In this document: positions 16,999-25,848 of the stretch, in pieces | How positions within the stretch are numbered: position 1 is the first letter of the stretch | Layout of the letters: each line of letters opens with the position of its first letter | Virus record (IMG/VR): IMGVR_UViG_3300037247_001285 | Span: 1-26,094 of that record | Direction: 5' to 3' (one strand) | DNA length: 26,094 bases | Source of the DNA: a virus | Position numbers and translations under genes: made by a program | The notes under the pieces: model-generated | What the model saw: the letters and a program-made list of their open reading frames with translations, nothing else | What the model was told of the DNA's origin: nothing | Database searches by the model: none

Positions 16999-19082
16999 TG
17001 TACGCTATTGCCGCTGATGTCCGTCACGAAGTGGCGGCGCTTGCCCGTGCACCGAGTCGCATGGATGTGAGCGCAGCTGCGCAGAAATACGTGCGCGTTC
17101 AATCGTCCGGTGGCGGTGCTGTTCCCTGGGACCCAGCAATAACACCCTACATGGTCGAGCCAATGAATGTGCTCACCAGCCGGCATTATGAGTCTGTAAT
17201 ATTTGCAGGCCCAGCGCGTACAGGCAAAACGCAAGCACTGGTTGATTGCTTTGTCGGGTACATGGTTCCATGTGACCCGTCTGACATGCTGATTGTTCAG
17301 ATATCACAGGAAAAGGCCAAAGATTTCTCAAAGCTGCGGATTAACCGCATGCACCGAAACAGCCCTGCGCTTGCAGATTATTTAAGCACCAACAAACAAG
17401 ACGACAACGTACACGAAAAATATTACAAGGCCGGAAATGTATTAAAAATAGCCTGGCCAACGGTTAAGCAGTTATCCAGCTCCGAATACAAATATGTTGT
17501 TCTGACTGATTATGACCGGATGCCGGAAAGTCTGGACAAGGAAGGATCTGCATTTGCCCTCGGGCAGAAAAGAACACAGACATATTTAAGTCGTGGCATG
17601 ACCGTGGCTGAATCATCACCGGGCCATGAAGTAATTGATCCGAGCTGGAAGTCAAAAAAAGAGACACCACACGAGGCACCACCCACACGCGGCATACTCT
17701 CTTTATTTAATCTGGGTGATCGCCGGCGCCTGTATATGCCGTGCCCACATTGTGGGGAATACTTCATGCCATTACCCGGCATTGAAGCTTTCTCTTTTAA
17801 TTTAAATAAAGATCTATTCGGCGCAACTGATACGCAGATCACAGGTATTGTAGGCTTAATACCTACCTGCTGTGGTGTGGTGATTGAAGAAAAGCACAAA
17901 GCCGAGATGAACGCAGCCGGCTTATGGGTGCCAGAAGGTTGCCGAGTTACGCACAAAAGAAAAACCCCCGTCATTGTAGGCGAAGCCAGAAACAGCAAAA
18001 TAGCATCATTCTGGTTACCGGGGGCAGCTGCTGCATACCAGACATGGACCAGCATCGTGCAGCGTTACTTAAACGCATTGCGCGAATATGATCTAACAGG
18101 CTCAGAAGAAACATTGCAAACAACCACCAACGTAGACCAGGGATCACCCTATCTACCACGGCGAATGATGGCAGAAACATCGACTGAAGATCTGGAACGA
18201 CGTGCAGAAGATCTACCCAAACGAAAAGTACCCGATGGCGTCAGGTTCATACTGGCAAAAATCGATGTACAAGGTACACGCTTCGTCGTACAGGTTACCG
18301 GTTATGGCGTTGGTTATGAAAGCTGGGTTATTGACCGGTTTGACATCCATATATCAGAACGCATAAGAGACGGGGAACCGTTGCAGCTTGATCCCGCTGG
18401 CTACATTGAAGACTGGGATTTGATCATCAGCAAAGTTATGAAGCGCAGCTATCCGCTGGCTGATAACTCTGGTCGCACCATGGCCATACTGGCTACTGGT
18501 TGCGACTCTGGTGGCAAGGAAGGGGTTACCGATCGCGCCTATAGTTTCTGGCGCAAAACAAAGAAAAAACGATTACAAAATCGCTTCTTTTTATTCAAAG
18601 GTGAACGCCCAGATCGCAAAGCCAATAAACCAAGGGTATCGAAAAGCTACCCCGATAACACAAAACGCAAAGACCGCAAAGCTGATGCGCGCGGTGATGT
18701 GCCATTGTGGTTGCTCAACACCACGCTGCTAAAAGACAGCGTTATGGCAGATTTAAAACGCGACGAGCCCGGTCCCCGATACATGCACTTTCCCGACTGG
18801 CTCGGGCTGTGGTTTTACGAAGAACTGCTCGCAGAAGTTCGTACTGATAAAGGATGGGATAATCTGCGCAGAGTAAAAAACGAAACCTTTGACCTGTATG
18901 CCTATGGCAAAGGATTGATCGATTGTTACCTGGTTGAAAAACGAATCAAACAAATCGATTGGGACAACCCGCCAACGTGGGCGGCAGAATGGAACAACAA
19001 CAGCCAGATCGATCTTAAAGTTGAAGAATCCACAATAAAAAGATACCGCAAGCGGGTATTAAGCCCAGGAGTGAAATTGTAA
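16998..19082 (+). CDS. Terminase large subunit (GpA family)
   Basis: A 694-residue packaging motor and nuclease of the lambda GpA type. Residues 71-78 (GPARTGKT) form Walker A and 167-173 (VVLTDYD) Walker B. C-P-H-C-G at about 250 followed by T-C-C is the zinc-like insertion of this family. The C-terminal half, with KIDVQG and CDSGG segments, carries the nuclease domain: D in AKIDVQG near 424 and D in ATGCDSGG near 505. The length is normal. It overlaps terS and is followed after 3 nt by the next gene. Confidence 0.92.
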   Translation: MYAIAADVRHEVAALARAPSRMDVSAAAQKYVRVQSSGGGAVPWDPAITPYMVEPMNVLTSRHYESVIFAGPARTGKTQALVDCFVGYMVPCDPSDMLIVQISQEKAKDFSKLRINRMHRNSPALADYLSTNKQDDNVHEKYYKAGNVLKIAWPTVKQLSSSEYKYVVLTDYDRMPESLDKEGSAFALGQKRTQTYLSRGMTVAESSPGHEVIDPSWKSKKETPHEAPPTRGILSLFNLGDRRRLYMPCPHCGEYFMPLPGIEAFSFNLNKDLFGATDTQITGIVGLIPTCCGVVIEEKHKAEMNAAGLWVPEGCRVTHKRKTPVIVGEARNSKIASFWLPGAAAAYQTWTSIVQRYLNALREYDLTGSEETLQTTTNVDQGSPYLPRRMMAETSTEDLERRAEDLPKRKVPDGVRFILAKIDVQGTRFVVQVTGYGVGYESWVIDRFDIHISERIRDGEPLQLDPAGYIEDWDLIISKVMKRSYPLADNSGRTMAILATGCDSGGKEGVTDRAYSFWRKTKKKRLQNRFFLFKGERPDRKANKPRVSKSYPDNTKRKDRKADARGDVPLWLLNTTLLKDSVMADLKRDEPGPRYMHFPDWLGLWFYEELLAEVRTDKGWDNLRRVKNETFDLYAYGKGLIDCYLVEKRIKQIDWDNPPTWAAEWNNNSQIDLKVEESTIKRYRKRVLSPGVKL

Positions 19083-19085
19083 ATC

Positions 19086-19925
19086 ATGCCCGCAGCTAGT
19101 AAATTCGCAGATCACCCAGGATATGATAGGTACGGAAATCCGCTATTTACACCCAGCACTGACCATTTTCACGCGATTACTCAAGGTGATGTACCAGGCC
19201 ATTCTTTTGTTCATAAATTTGGTAAAAATGAAGCTATAACTAGCAGCTTTAAACCCCTAACGATTGGCGGCATATACCAAACTCCGCAAGTTGGTGGAGC
19301 AACTGCACTGAGGATTAAAGCGGGTGGCAATATTCAGGATAGCCAGATTGGTACTGGCGCAGGGTCTGTTGTTATTTATGGGCTTGATCCGACCGGTGCC
19401 GCTGTTAGTGAAATATTGCTATCGCATGCTACCGATGGCACATTAGCCGGGCCCGCAGGTTCTCAGGAATTTATACGAACATATTCTGGAAAGGTTGGAT
19501 CAAGTGGAGCTTATGCCACCTCTGTTTTGAAGTCGCATGTTGCTAGTATCATTGTTGAAAATGCATCTGGGGGGAATGATTGGTTAACAATTGATGCAAC
19601 AGGTATCGCCCGCGCTCGAACTCAAATCGGGTTTTATACGGTGCCTCTGGGGTTTTACGCTGACGTTCATAACTATATTTTAACAACGGACTCGAATAAA
19701 GCTGTTGATTTCCTTTTCTTTGAACGGCCTAATATTTTAGAAACGGCCCCGCCGTATTCTGCGATGGAACTTGAAGTTGAAGAGGTGGGTATTCAGGGGC
19801 ATCTTAACGGCGAATTTAAAGGTGGTAAGAGGTTTTCAGAATTAACCGATATCGGCTTTATGGTGAGATCGCAAGTTTCAGCGATAGCCACTGTAAGTTT
19901 TGAAATATTATTAGTAGCTAAATAA
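19086..19925 (+). CDS. Putative virion structural protein, 279 aa
   Basis: Rich in Gly, Ser, Thr and Ala with beta-strand character. It contains SFVHKFGKNEAITSSFKPL, VVIYGLDPTGAAVSEILL and IGFYTVPLGFYADVHNYIL. This is the pattern of a phage protein group thought to be structural (decoration or fibre-associated), with F-G-K-N, G-L-D and Y-T-V-P-x-G motifs. Its presence between terminase and the gpW-like gene is unusual and the sequence is more AT-rich than neighbours, so it may be a later insertion. The start is 3 nt after the terL stop with no clear ribosome site. Role in the particle is inferred. Confidence 0.55.
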   Translation: MPAASKFADHPGYDRYGNPLFTPSTDHFHAITQGDVPGHSFVHKFGKNEAITSSFKPLTIGGIYQTPQVGGATALRIKAGGNIQDSQIGTGAGSVVIYGLDPTGAAVSEILLSHATDGTLAGPAGSQEFIRTYSGKVGSSGAYATSVLKSHVASIIVENASGGNDWLTIDATGIARARTQIGFYTVPLGFYADVHNYILTTDSNKAVDFLFFERPNILETAPPYSAMELEVEEVGIQGHLNGEFKGGKRFSELTDIGFMVRSQVSAIATVSFEILLVAK

Positions 19926-19943
19926 AGCTAATCGAGCGAAGAC

Positions 19944-20162
19944 ATGGTAGGCATTACACAGGCGCAAGCTGAAACACAACTGGCGGTTTATCTCGACGCA
20001 GAAACCAAGATCCTTGCCGGTCAGGCCGTTACCATGAATGGGCGCGGGCTTACCCGAGCAGATCTGTCAGCGGTTCAGGCAGGTATCAAGATATGGGATA
20101 AACGTGTGCAACGTCTTACGCGGGGTGGACTGCGCAGTTACCGCGCAGTGCCGCTGGATTAA
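19944..20162 (+). CDS. gpW/DUF6148-like head-tail joining protein
   Basis: A 72-residue helix-rich protein: ITQAQAETQLAVYLDAETKI, then G-R-G-L-T-R-A-D-L and a final I-K-I-W-D-K-R-V-Q-R-L. This matches the small proteins (DUF6148 or gpW-like) placed between terminase and portal in lambdoid phages. The lambda member plugs the portal after packaging; the DUF6148 role is not established. Its position just before the portal fits. Confidence 0.75.
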   Translation: MVGITQAQAETQLAVYLDAETKILAGQAVTMNGRGLTRADLSAVQAGIKIWDKRVQRLTRGGLRSYRAVPLD

Positions 20163-20167
20163 TCATT

Positions 20168-20311
20168 TTGAATAAAGCAGTAGCACCACGGCGCGCGGGC
20201 ATATCTCATCGCGGCAAATCTTATTTAGCCGACATAATGCAGATGCCGCGTCCATCAAAATTAGCACTGGCGATTCGCATGGCAATCATCATGCAACGGA
20301 AAAAACAATAA
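20168..20311 (+). CDS. Small basic protein between gpW-like and portal, 47 aa
   Basis: A TTG-initiated frame (NKAVAPRRAGISHRGKSYLA and on) that is strongly basic, with Arg/Lys and Met-rich ends, and stops 2 nt before the portal ATG. It fills the otherwise empty gap between two coupled late genes, which supports it being real. No ribosome site of note and no family. It could be a short head protein or a chance frame. Confidence 0.45.
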   Translation: MNKAVAPRRAGISHRGKSYLADIMQMPRPSKLALAIRMAIIMQRKKQ

Positions 20312-20313
20312 CC

Positions 20314-21891
20314 ATGCAAACATCATTCAGAATTGGGGGCCAGAACGTCACCGTAAAAGAAAACGTGATTGACCGTCTGGTGTCTTATCTGTCGCCCACC
20401 AGGGGCCAGCAGCGTTTTCGTGCACGCGCATCCATGGCGATTATTGGTGGATATAGTGGCGGCAGTCGTCGCAGACGTTCACTCAAAGGCTGGAATGTCA
20501 CCAGTAACGACGCCGATTCGGATTTATTACCAGATCTGGCTATGCTGCGTGAACGTTCCCGCGACCTGGTACGCAACACGCCCATCGCAGCTGGTGCCAT
20601 TAACACTCCTGTTACTAATGTGGTCGGTGGCGGATTGAAATTGCACAGTATGATAGATCAGGACTATCTTGGCATGGAAGAGGCAGAGGCCGATGCATGG
20701 GAAGCCGCTGCAGAACGCGAGTTCAATCTGTGGGCAGGCAACCCGATTCATTGCGACGCAGCTGCCACACTGAATTTTTATGGCCACACAGAAATGGCCT
20801 TACGCAGCACTTTAGAAAATGGTGACATCTTCTACTTGCTGCCACACATAAAACGTACCGGCTCACCTTACCTGGTCAAACTAAAAGCGATAGAAGCCGA
20901 CCGTGTTACCAACGAAAACAACAAACGTGATACCACCAAAGTAGCAGGGGGTATTCAGCTTGATGACAACGGCGCACCTTCGCATTACCACATCATGCAA
21001 AGCCATCCAGGCGCAATGGTCCGCACCGGTAAAAAATGGGATGTTATCCCCGCATTCGGTGCAAAATCAGGCAGACGCAACGTGTTACACCTGTTTGAAC
21101 AACGCCGACCAGGGCAACGCCGTGGGGTACCTTACCTTGCCCCCGTCATCGAATCACTAAAACAACTGGGACGTTATACCGATGCAGAGCTCATGGCCGC
21201 TGTTGTTTCCGGTATGTTTACCGTTTTTGTTCATACAGATAGCGACGATCCGCTAACAAACGACGATGGCACAGCAGTTAATTCTGATGCAGATCTTGAA
21301 CTCGGCAATGGTAAAATAATAGCTTTATCGGGCGACGACAAAATCGAGATCGCAGATCCTCGCAGACCCAACGCAAGTTTCGATCCGTTTGTTATGTCCA
21401 TCCTTCGCCAGATTGGTGCAGCACTGGAAATTCCCTATGAACTGTTAATCAAACACTTCACTGCCAGCTATAGTGCAAGCCGTGCTGCCATCATGGAAGC
21501 ATGGAAGTTGTTCAAAAAACGTCGTGCATGGTTGTCGGATTATTTCTGCAACCCTGTGTATGAGGCCGTAATAACAGAAGCCGTCCTCGCAGGGCGTTTA
21601 GTTGCTCCTGGCTTTATGGACGATGTGCGTATCCGCGCTGCTTATCTTGGCGCTGAATGGGTCGGCCCCGGCAAAGGCCAGATACAGGAAAAACAGGAAG
21701 TCGAAGCGGCAGCGTTACGTGTTAAGCATAATTTCAGTACAGAAGCCAAAGAAACGGCAGAAATGAATGGTGGCAATTGGACACGTAACCATCGTCAGCG
21801 GGTGAAAGAAAACAAGGCGAACGTGGAAGATGGATTAGCGGAAAGCATCGTCGAGCCATCACCTGCACCGCTTATTGATCCAGAAGAATAA
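20314..21891 (+). CDS. Portal protein, lambda gpB family
   Basis: A 525-residue portal. The N-terminus with RARASMAIIGGYSGG and R-R-R-S-L, then LPDLAMLRERSRDLVRNTPIA and VVGGGLKLHS, matches the lambda portal family (PF05136). It also shows the later Q-R-R-P-G-Q-R-R-G-V-P-Y-L-A-P loop and the A-S-Y-S-A-S-R-A-A-I helix that are family landmarks. Twelve copies form the DNA channel at the head vertex. The length is in the normal range. It is followed by an intrinsic terminator (21917-21940) before the protease gene. Confidence 0.92.
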   Translation: MQTSFRIGGQNVTVKENVIDRLVSYLSPTRGQQRFRARASMAIIGGYSGGSRRRRSLKGWNVTSNDADSDLLPDLAMLRERSRDLVRNTPIAAGAINTPVTNVVGGGLKLHSMIDQDYLGMEEAEADAWEAAAEREFNLWAGNPIHCDAAATLNFYGHTEMALRSTLENGDIFYLLPHIKRTGSPYLVKLKAIEADRVTNENNKRDTTKVAGGIQLDDNGAPSHYHIMQSHPGAMVRTGKKWDVIPAFGAKSGRRNVLHLFEQRRPGQRRGVPYLAPVIESLKQLGRYTDAELMAAVVSGMFTVFVHTDSDDPLTNDDGTAVNSDADLELGNGKIIALSGDDKIEIADPRRPNASFDPFVMSILRQIGAALEIPYELLIKHFTASYSASRAAIMEAWKLFKKRRAWLSDYFCNPVYEAVITEAVLAGRLVAPGFMDDVRIRAAYLGAEWVGPGKGQIQEKQEVEAAALRVKHNFSTEAKETAEMNGGNWTRNHRQRVKENKANVEDGLAESIVEPSPAPLIDPEE

Positions 21892-21916
21892 GCGTTGCAC
21901 TACGCACCCAACACCA

Positions 21917-21940
21917 CCCCGCCAAAGCGGGGTTTTTATT
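21917..21940 (+). terminator. Intrinsic terminator between portal and protease
   Basis: CCCCGC (21917-21922), CAAA loop, GCGGGG (21927-21932), then TTTTTATT. It lies inside the late operon, so readthrough must rely on antitermination or on processing. Confidence 0.7.
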
Positions 21941-21963
21941 GTTCGAAAACAAAAGGGAAGGAT

Positions 21964-23133
21964 ATGAATTGGTTAACGATTAAAAACGTCCATGGCGAAG
22001 AAGGCTCAGAACGAAGAGCATCAATATGGATCGATGGGCCAATAGGCTTCAAAGACTGGTTAGATGATACCGGCACTGTTGCTGCGGAATTTATCAAAAC
22101 CGTTGATGCCCTGGGCGAACTGGCTTACCTCGATATTTTCATGAATACACCCGGTGGTGTTATTTCTGATGGCGTAACCATTACAAATTACCTAATCAAC
22201 CATCAGGCCAGTATCAGTGTCACAGTAATGGGACAGGCGGCGTCTATTGGATCTGTTATAGCTCAAGCCGCAGATGAAGGAAAGCTGCACATGGCGTTAG
22301 GTTCAACCATGTTTGTACATGACCCGTTAACTTGCATTTGCGGTGATGCTGATGATATGCGGTGGGCAGCAGGCCTGCTGGACAAGATGCGAGATAGCAT
22401 TGTTGCGATATATCAGCGTCGCACAGATCTATCTGAAAGCGAGATCCATCAGTTGCTAAAAGATGACACCACCATGACAGCAGAAGATGCTGTCGAGTGG
22501 GGATTTGCAGATTCTATGGATGCAGAACTTAAAGCAGTTGCGTTTCATGGACTGCAATCAACAATAGAGGCTGCAAAAACAGCAGCAAAGACTTTCTTAA
22601 AACAGCCCGGTAATTCCGAGCACAACAAACTGGAGGCTTCCGAAGTGGACCCAAAAAATATAACAGTAGCCTATATAGGCGAACATCATGCGGAAGTTGC
22701 CATGGCTCTCCGTAATGAAGGGATTGAAACAGGTAGGGAAGAAGGGGCAACTGTCGAGCGTGAACGCATTCAAGCAGTCAGAGCACAAACAATGCCAGGT
22801 CATGAAGACCTGATTACAGAACTTGCATTCGACGGCAAAACCACCGGTCCCGAAGCGGCAGTCAAAGTGCTGCAAGCTGAAAAGAAGAACAAGAAAAAAG
22901 CCATCGCAAACATTGACGACGATGCTGCTGAACTTAACAAAGTGAAAAGCACTGTCAATGCTGGCCTGGAAGCCAACGCATTACTCGAAAACATGCCACT
23001 GGAAGATAAATGCAAAGCCAAGTGGGATGCTTCTGCTGAATTGCGCGCAGAATTTGGTGACAAATTTAGCACTTATTTTGCCTATGAAAAAGGCATGGAA
23101 AAAGGTGGCAAGGTTTTAGGTAAAACTAAATAA
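21964..23133 (+). CDS. ClpP-type head maturation protease
   Basis: An S14-family prohead protease. From the ATG at 21964 (389 aa), the fold has MNTPGG (60-65), the catalytic Ser in GQAASIG (S94), the catalytic His in FVHDP (H119) and an acidic residue near 167-168. The C-terminal about 170 residues are charged and helical (GIETGREEGATVERERIQAV, then KKNKKKA and EKGMEKGG), suggesting a fused scaffold domain as in lambda gpC/Nu3. It would cleave head proteins during assembly. The start at 21964 has GGAAGG upstream; the longer frame from 21895 includes the terminator and is not likely. Confidence 0.88.
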   Translation: MNWLTIKNVHGEEGSERRASIWIDGPIGFKDWLDDTGTVAAEFIKTVDALGELAYLDIFMNTPGGVISDGVTITNYLINHQASISVTVMGQAASIGSVIAQAADEGKLHMALGSTMFVHDPLTCICGDADDMRWAAGLLDKMRDSIVAIYQRRTDLSESEIHQLLKDDTTMTAEDAVEWGFADSMDAELKAVAFHGLQSTIEAAKTAAKTFLKQPGNSEHNKLEASEVDPKNITVAYIGEHHAEVAMALRNEGIETGREEGATVERERIQAVRAQTMPGHEDLITELAFDGKTTGPEAAVKVLQAEKKNKKKAIANIDDDAAELNKVKSTVNAGLEANALLENMPLEDKCKAKWDASAELRAEFGDKFSTYFAYEKGMEKGGKVLGKTK

Positions 23134-23198
23134 CTGCATCGTTACAAACATCACCTGGTAACAGGTAGCATTTTCAAAAAAATTCAAAGGTAAAAATT

Positions 23199-23966
23199 AT
23201 GACAACACGTTCATCCGATATTGCCCGTACTTACGAAGGTGGTGCGCGCAATGAAATTCCGGTCATCGCATCGGACATCATCTACGAAGGCAGCGCTGTT
23301 GGCGTTGTTGACGCTTCCGGCCACGCACAACCATTGGCAGCGGCTAATCGCTTCGCTGGTTTCTGTGAAGAAAAAGCAGATAACTCTGCAGGTAGTGCAG
23401 CGGATATCAACGCCCGCGTGGTAGAAAGCGGCAAGATTTTACTTTCAGTCTCTGGCGCAGTTATCACAGACGTAGGCCAGCCTATTTATGCCACGGATGA
23501 CGATACTTTCACCTTCTCACCTGTTAGTGCTGCATTCATTGGTTTTGTACATCGCTTTGTCTCATCTGGAGTAGTGATTGTTTCCTTTGACGCATTAAAT
23601 TATCAAGACCCGTATGGCGACACTGTACGTGAAACATTCTCGGCTAGTGCGACTCTCGACATACAGGATACTGGCAAAACACTCTTTGTTGATACTGATG
23701 CACAAACTATGACCCTGCTGACTTATGCAGCGGCTACAGCCATTCGTGTCAAAGTGGTTAATATTGGGGCATTCGGTACTGTAGCAGTTTCAATTGATCC
23801 TGCTGGCGGTGACAAAATCGCAGGGCCGAATGATACCGGCGCAGATGGCGGTATCATGGTCAATACCAAAGCAACAGCACGACGTGGTGATTATGCTGTA
23901 ATTTCATCCGGTGGTGATGATGGGTACATGGTCGAAGAAATTCGCGGCATCTGGACTATTGCTTAG
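23199..23966 (+). CDS. Head decoration / capsid cement protein (DUF2190-like)
   Basis: A 255-residue protein. The first 145 residues (TYEGGARNEIPVIASDIIYEGSAV, ANRFAGFCEEKADN and PIYATDDDTFTFS) match the DUF2190/capsid cement group that binds and stabilises the capsid surface. The last 110 residues (TFSASATLDIQDTGKTLFVDT and on) form an added beta-rich domain, unusual in length and possibly exposed on the head. AAAGG lies before the ATG. It lies between protease and major capsid, the usual gpD place. Confidence 0.75.
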   Translation: MTTRSSDIARTYEGGARNEIPVIASDIIYEGSAVGVVDASGHAQPLAAANRFAGFCEEKADNSAGSAADINARVVESGKILLSVSGAVITDVGQPIYATDDDTFTFSPVSAAFIGFVHRFVSSGVVIVSFDALNYQDPYGDTVRETFSASATLDIQDTGKTLFVDTDAQTMTLLTYAAATAIRVKVVNIGAFGTVAVSIDPAGGDKIAGPNDTGADGGIMVNTKATARRGDYAVISSGGDDGYMVEEIRGIWTIA

Positions 23967-23987
23967 TCTCTAACCTAAACAAACACC

Positions 23988-24003
23988 AACGCCATCAGGC
24001 GTT
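23988..24003 (+). repeat. Hairpin AACGCC-ATCA-GGCGTT
   Basis: A perfect 6-bp stem with a 4-nt loop in the gap before the capsid gene, 14 nt upstream of a stronger terminator. It lacks a U-tract and may help mRNA processing or stability. Confidence 0.4.
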
Positions 24004-24017
24004 AAATCTAAATTTCT

Positions 24018-24049
24018 AAGCCCCGGATAAAAGGGGCTTTTCTTTTTTA
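24018..24049 (+). terminator. Intrinsic terminator upstream of the capsid gene
   Basis: AAGCCCC (24018-24024) pairs with GGGGCTT (24033-24039) across an 8-nt loop, with a TTTTCTTTTTT tail. It is followed at once by ACGAGG, the capsid gene ribosome site. Confidence 0.75.
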
Positions 24050-24063
24050 CGAGGTAATAAAAG

Positions 24064-25011
24064 ATGTCAGGACAAGACTTATCATCACGTGCCGTCATGG
24101 GCATGTACTACGAGGCACTCGAAGCAGCCGTAAGCGCTGGCTGGATCGAAGCCATTTCTAACTATTTCACCAGCGACCAGGCAAGCGAAGTCTACCCATT
24201 CCTCGGCATGCCGCCGGCACTTCGCGAATGGATTGGCGGTCGAAATGCCAAGGGCTTCACCACCAACAAAATCACCATCGTTAACAAGAGTTACGAAGCA
24301 ACCATTGATTTCCTGATCAAAGATCTGCGTCGTGACAAAACAGGGCAGATTCAGGCGCGTATCTCTGAATTTGCAACACGTGGCGTTACGCATTTCGCCA
24401 GCTTGTTATCCACCTTGGTTGTTAATGGTGAATCAACGGCTTGTTATGACGGTCAGTTCTATTTTGATACTGATCACAGTGAAGGTTCTAGCGGTACACA
24501 AAGCAATGACATCACCACTGATATCAGTGCGTTACCAGCCGTATCACACGGCGTTATAACAGCACCCAGTCCCGAAGAAATGCAGCAGGCTATTCTTAAA
24601 TCGATTAGCCAGATGTACACCGTTGTTGATGATGTTGGTGAGCCATTGAACGAAAACGCCAATGCCTTCCTGGTAATGGTGCCTGTTGGTTTGATGGACG
24701 CCACACGCTCTGGTTTAACAGCGGTGCGTGAAGCAGCCGCAAGCACATTCCAGATGGAGAACTTCGACATCCGTGCCGCTGTTAATCCACGTTTGACCAC
24801 AGCAGGTTGGACTGACAAGTTCGCTACCTTCCGTACCGATGGCAGCATCAAACCGCTCATCCGTCAGGAAGAAACTGAACCAGACGTCAAAATGAAGGAC
24901 GAAAATTCAGAGTACGCCTTCGATAACAAGGCGATTCAGATTGGTATCGATACCGATCGCAACGTGGGCTATGGCCGCTGGCAAGGTGCGGTTCTTAACA
25001 CCCTGGTTTAA
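24064..25011 (+). CDS. Major capsid protein, Mu gpT-like
   Basis: A 315-residue capsid subunit of the Mu gpT type: an N-terminal helix with MYYEALEAA, the TSDQASEVYPFLGMPPALREW segment, KSYEATIDFLIKDLRRDKTG and F-D-T-D-H. The C-terminal E-Y-A-F-D-N-K-A, R-N-V-G-Y-G-R-W family ending is also present. An HK97-like fold is expected. The neighbours are lambda-like portal and protease, so the head module is a lambda/Mu mosaic, though such combinations are known in other siphoviruses. Ribosome site ACGAGG. The protein appears complete. Confidence 0.9.
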   Translation: MSGQDLSSRAVMGMYYEALEAAVSAGWIEAISNYFTSDQASEVYPFLGMPPALREWIGGRNAKGFTTNKITIVNKSYEATIDFLIKDLRRDKTGQIQARISEFATRGVTHFASLLSTLVVNGESTACYDGQFYFDTDHSEGSSGTQSNDITTDISALPAVSHGVITAPSPEEMQQAILKSISQMYTVVDDVGEPLNENANAFLVMVPVGLMDATRSGLTAVREAAASTFQMENFDIRAAVNPRLTTAGWTDKFATFRTDGSIKPLIRQEETEPDVKMKDENSEYAFDNKAIQIGIDTDRNVGYGRWQGAVLNTLV

Positions 25012-25030
25012 TGACCGAGTGTGTGAGTAA

Positions 25031-25064
25031 AAAGAGGCGGTGAAGTTTTGCCGCCTCTTTTTTT
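25031..25064 (+). terminator. Intrinsic terminator after the capsid gene
   Basis: AAAGAGGCGG (25031-25040) pairs with CCGCCTCTTT (25051-25060), a 10-nt loop and a run of T residues. It is followed by ACGAGG, the ribosome site of the next gene, as in the capsid upstream region. Confidence 0.75.
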
Positions 25065-25080
25065 ACGAGGAAAAAGAAAA

Positions 25081-25737
25081 ATGAATATCTTCTTATCAAC
25101 AGAAATCGTCAAGGTTCAGCCCGGTTACGTGGTGTTAAACAGCGACCAGGCACGGCGCAGAAACCATGTACTGGTTAAGGTAGACGTTAAAATCGATGAG
25201 TTTGATCTTAGCGCTGCAGAGCTGAAAATGCTCTCACCAGACGGTGAAAACGACGAATTCAAAGTTTACAAACTTATTGAAGTCACAAACTTCAAAAAGG
25301 GTGAAGTGTTTGGTTACGATGGTTATCTGAACAAAGCGTTAGTACAAAAGTTACTGGGCGCTGCAGAAGCTGTTGAAGCTATCGAACAAGAAAACTCTAA
25401 ACAACCTGAAATCGCAGATGATTTGTATCAAGCCATTATGTTAATGGATACCACAAATGCAGCACATTTTAGCCAGAGCAGTGGTAAGCCAGAACTAAAG
25501 ATACTGAAGGGTTTAATGAGCCGTAAAGTAAAAGGCAAAGAGCGTGATGCGGCCTGGAAGGCGCTTTGCGCTGATGTTGAAGAAATCGTGACAGGTATCG
25601 GCCTTCTGGAAAAAGAAAATGATGATCATTTTGACGAAGAAGGCAACCCCGTAATAACTGCCATCGAATCAGTGATCGAGAAAAAGGTAAGCGTAGAAAA
25701 TCTAAACGCTGCACTGGATATTCTCAAATCAGAATAA
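25081..25737 (+). CDS. Phage assembly protein, FluMu-N-like N-terminus
   Basis: A 218-residue acidic protein. The N-terminal part, with V-L-N-S-D-Q-A-R-R-R-N-H-V-L, then F-D-L-S-A-A-E-L-K-M-L-S-P-D, resembles the short FluMu N-terminal domain found in proteins just after gpT in Mu-like phages. The rest is helical and rich in Glu and Lys. Its place after the capsid and before the head-tail joiner suggests a head-completion role. I am not sure of the family. ATG 25081 with ACGAGG upstream is preferred over the longer frame from 25048, which includes the terminator. Confidence 0.6.
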   Translation: MNIFLSTEIVKVQPGYVVLNSDQARRRNHVLVKVDVKIDEFDLSAAELKMLSPDGENDEFKVYKLIEVTNFKKGEVFGYDGYLNKALVQKLLGAAEAVEAIEQENSKQPEIADDLYQAIMLMDTTNAAHFSQSSGKPELKILKGLMSRKVKGKERDAAWKALCADVEEIVTGIGLLEKENDDHFDEEGNPVITAIESVIEKKVSVENLNAALDILKSE

Positions 25738-25791
25738 ATGGAAGCCCTGCAAGGCTCTACATGGAAGTTGCACATCCTCCTGGTGTGAGTT

Positions 25792-25821
25792 ACAGCCCCG
25801 CTTCGGCGGGGCTGTTTTTTT
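25792..25821 (+). terminator. Intrinsic terminator with UUCG tetraloop
   Basis: ACAGCCCCGC (25792-25801), TTCG, GCGGGGCTGT (25806-25815), continuing in T residues to 25821. A very stable terminator within the late operon, 28 nt before the next gene. Confidence 0.85.
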
Positions 25822-25848
25822 AAGCGGTTCTCAAGAAATAGAACAACT

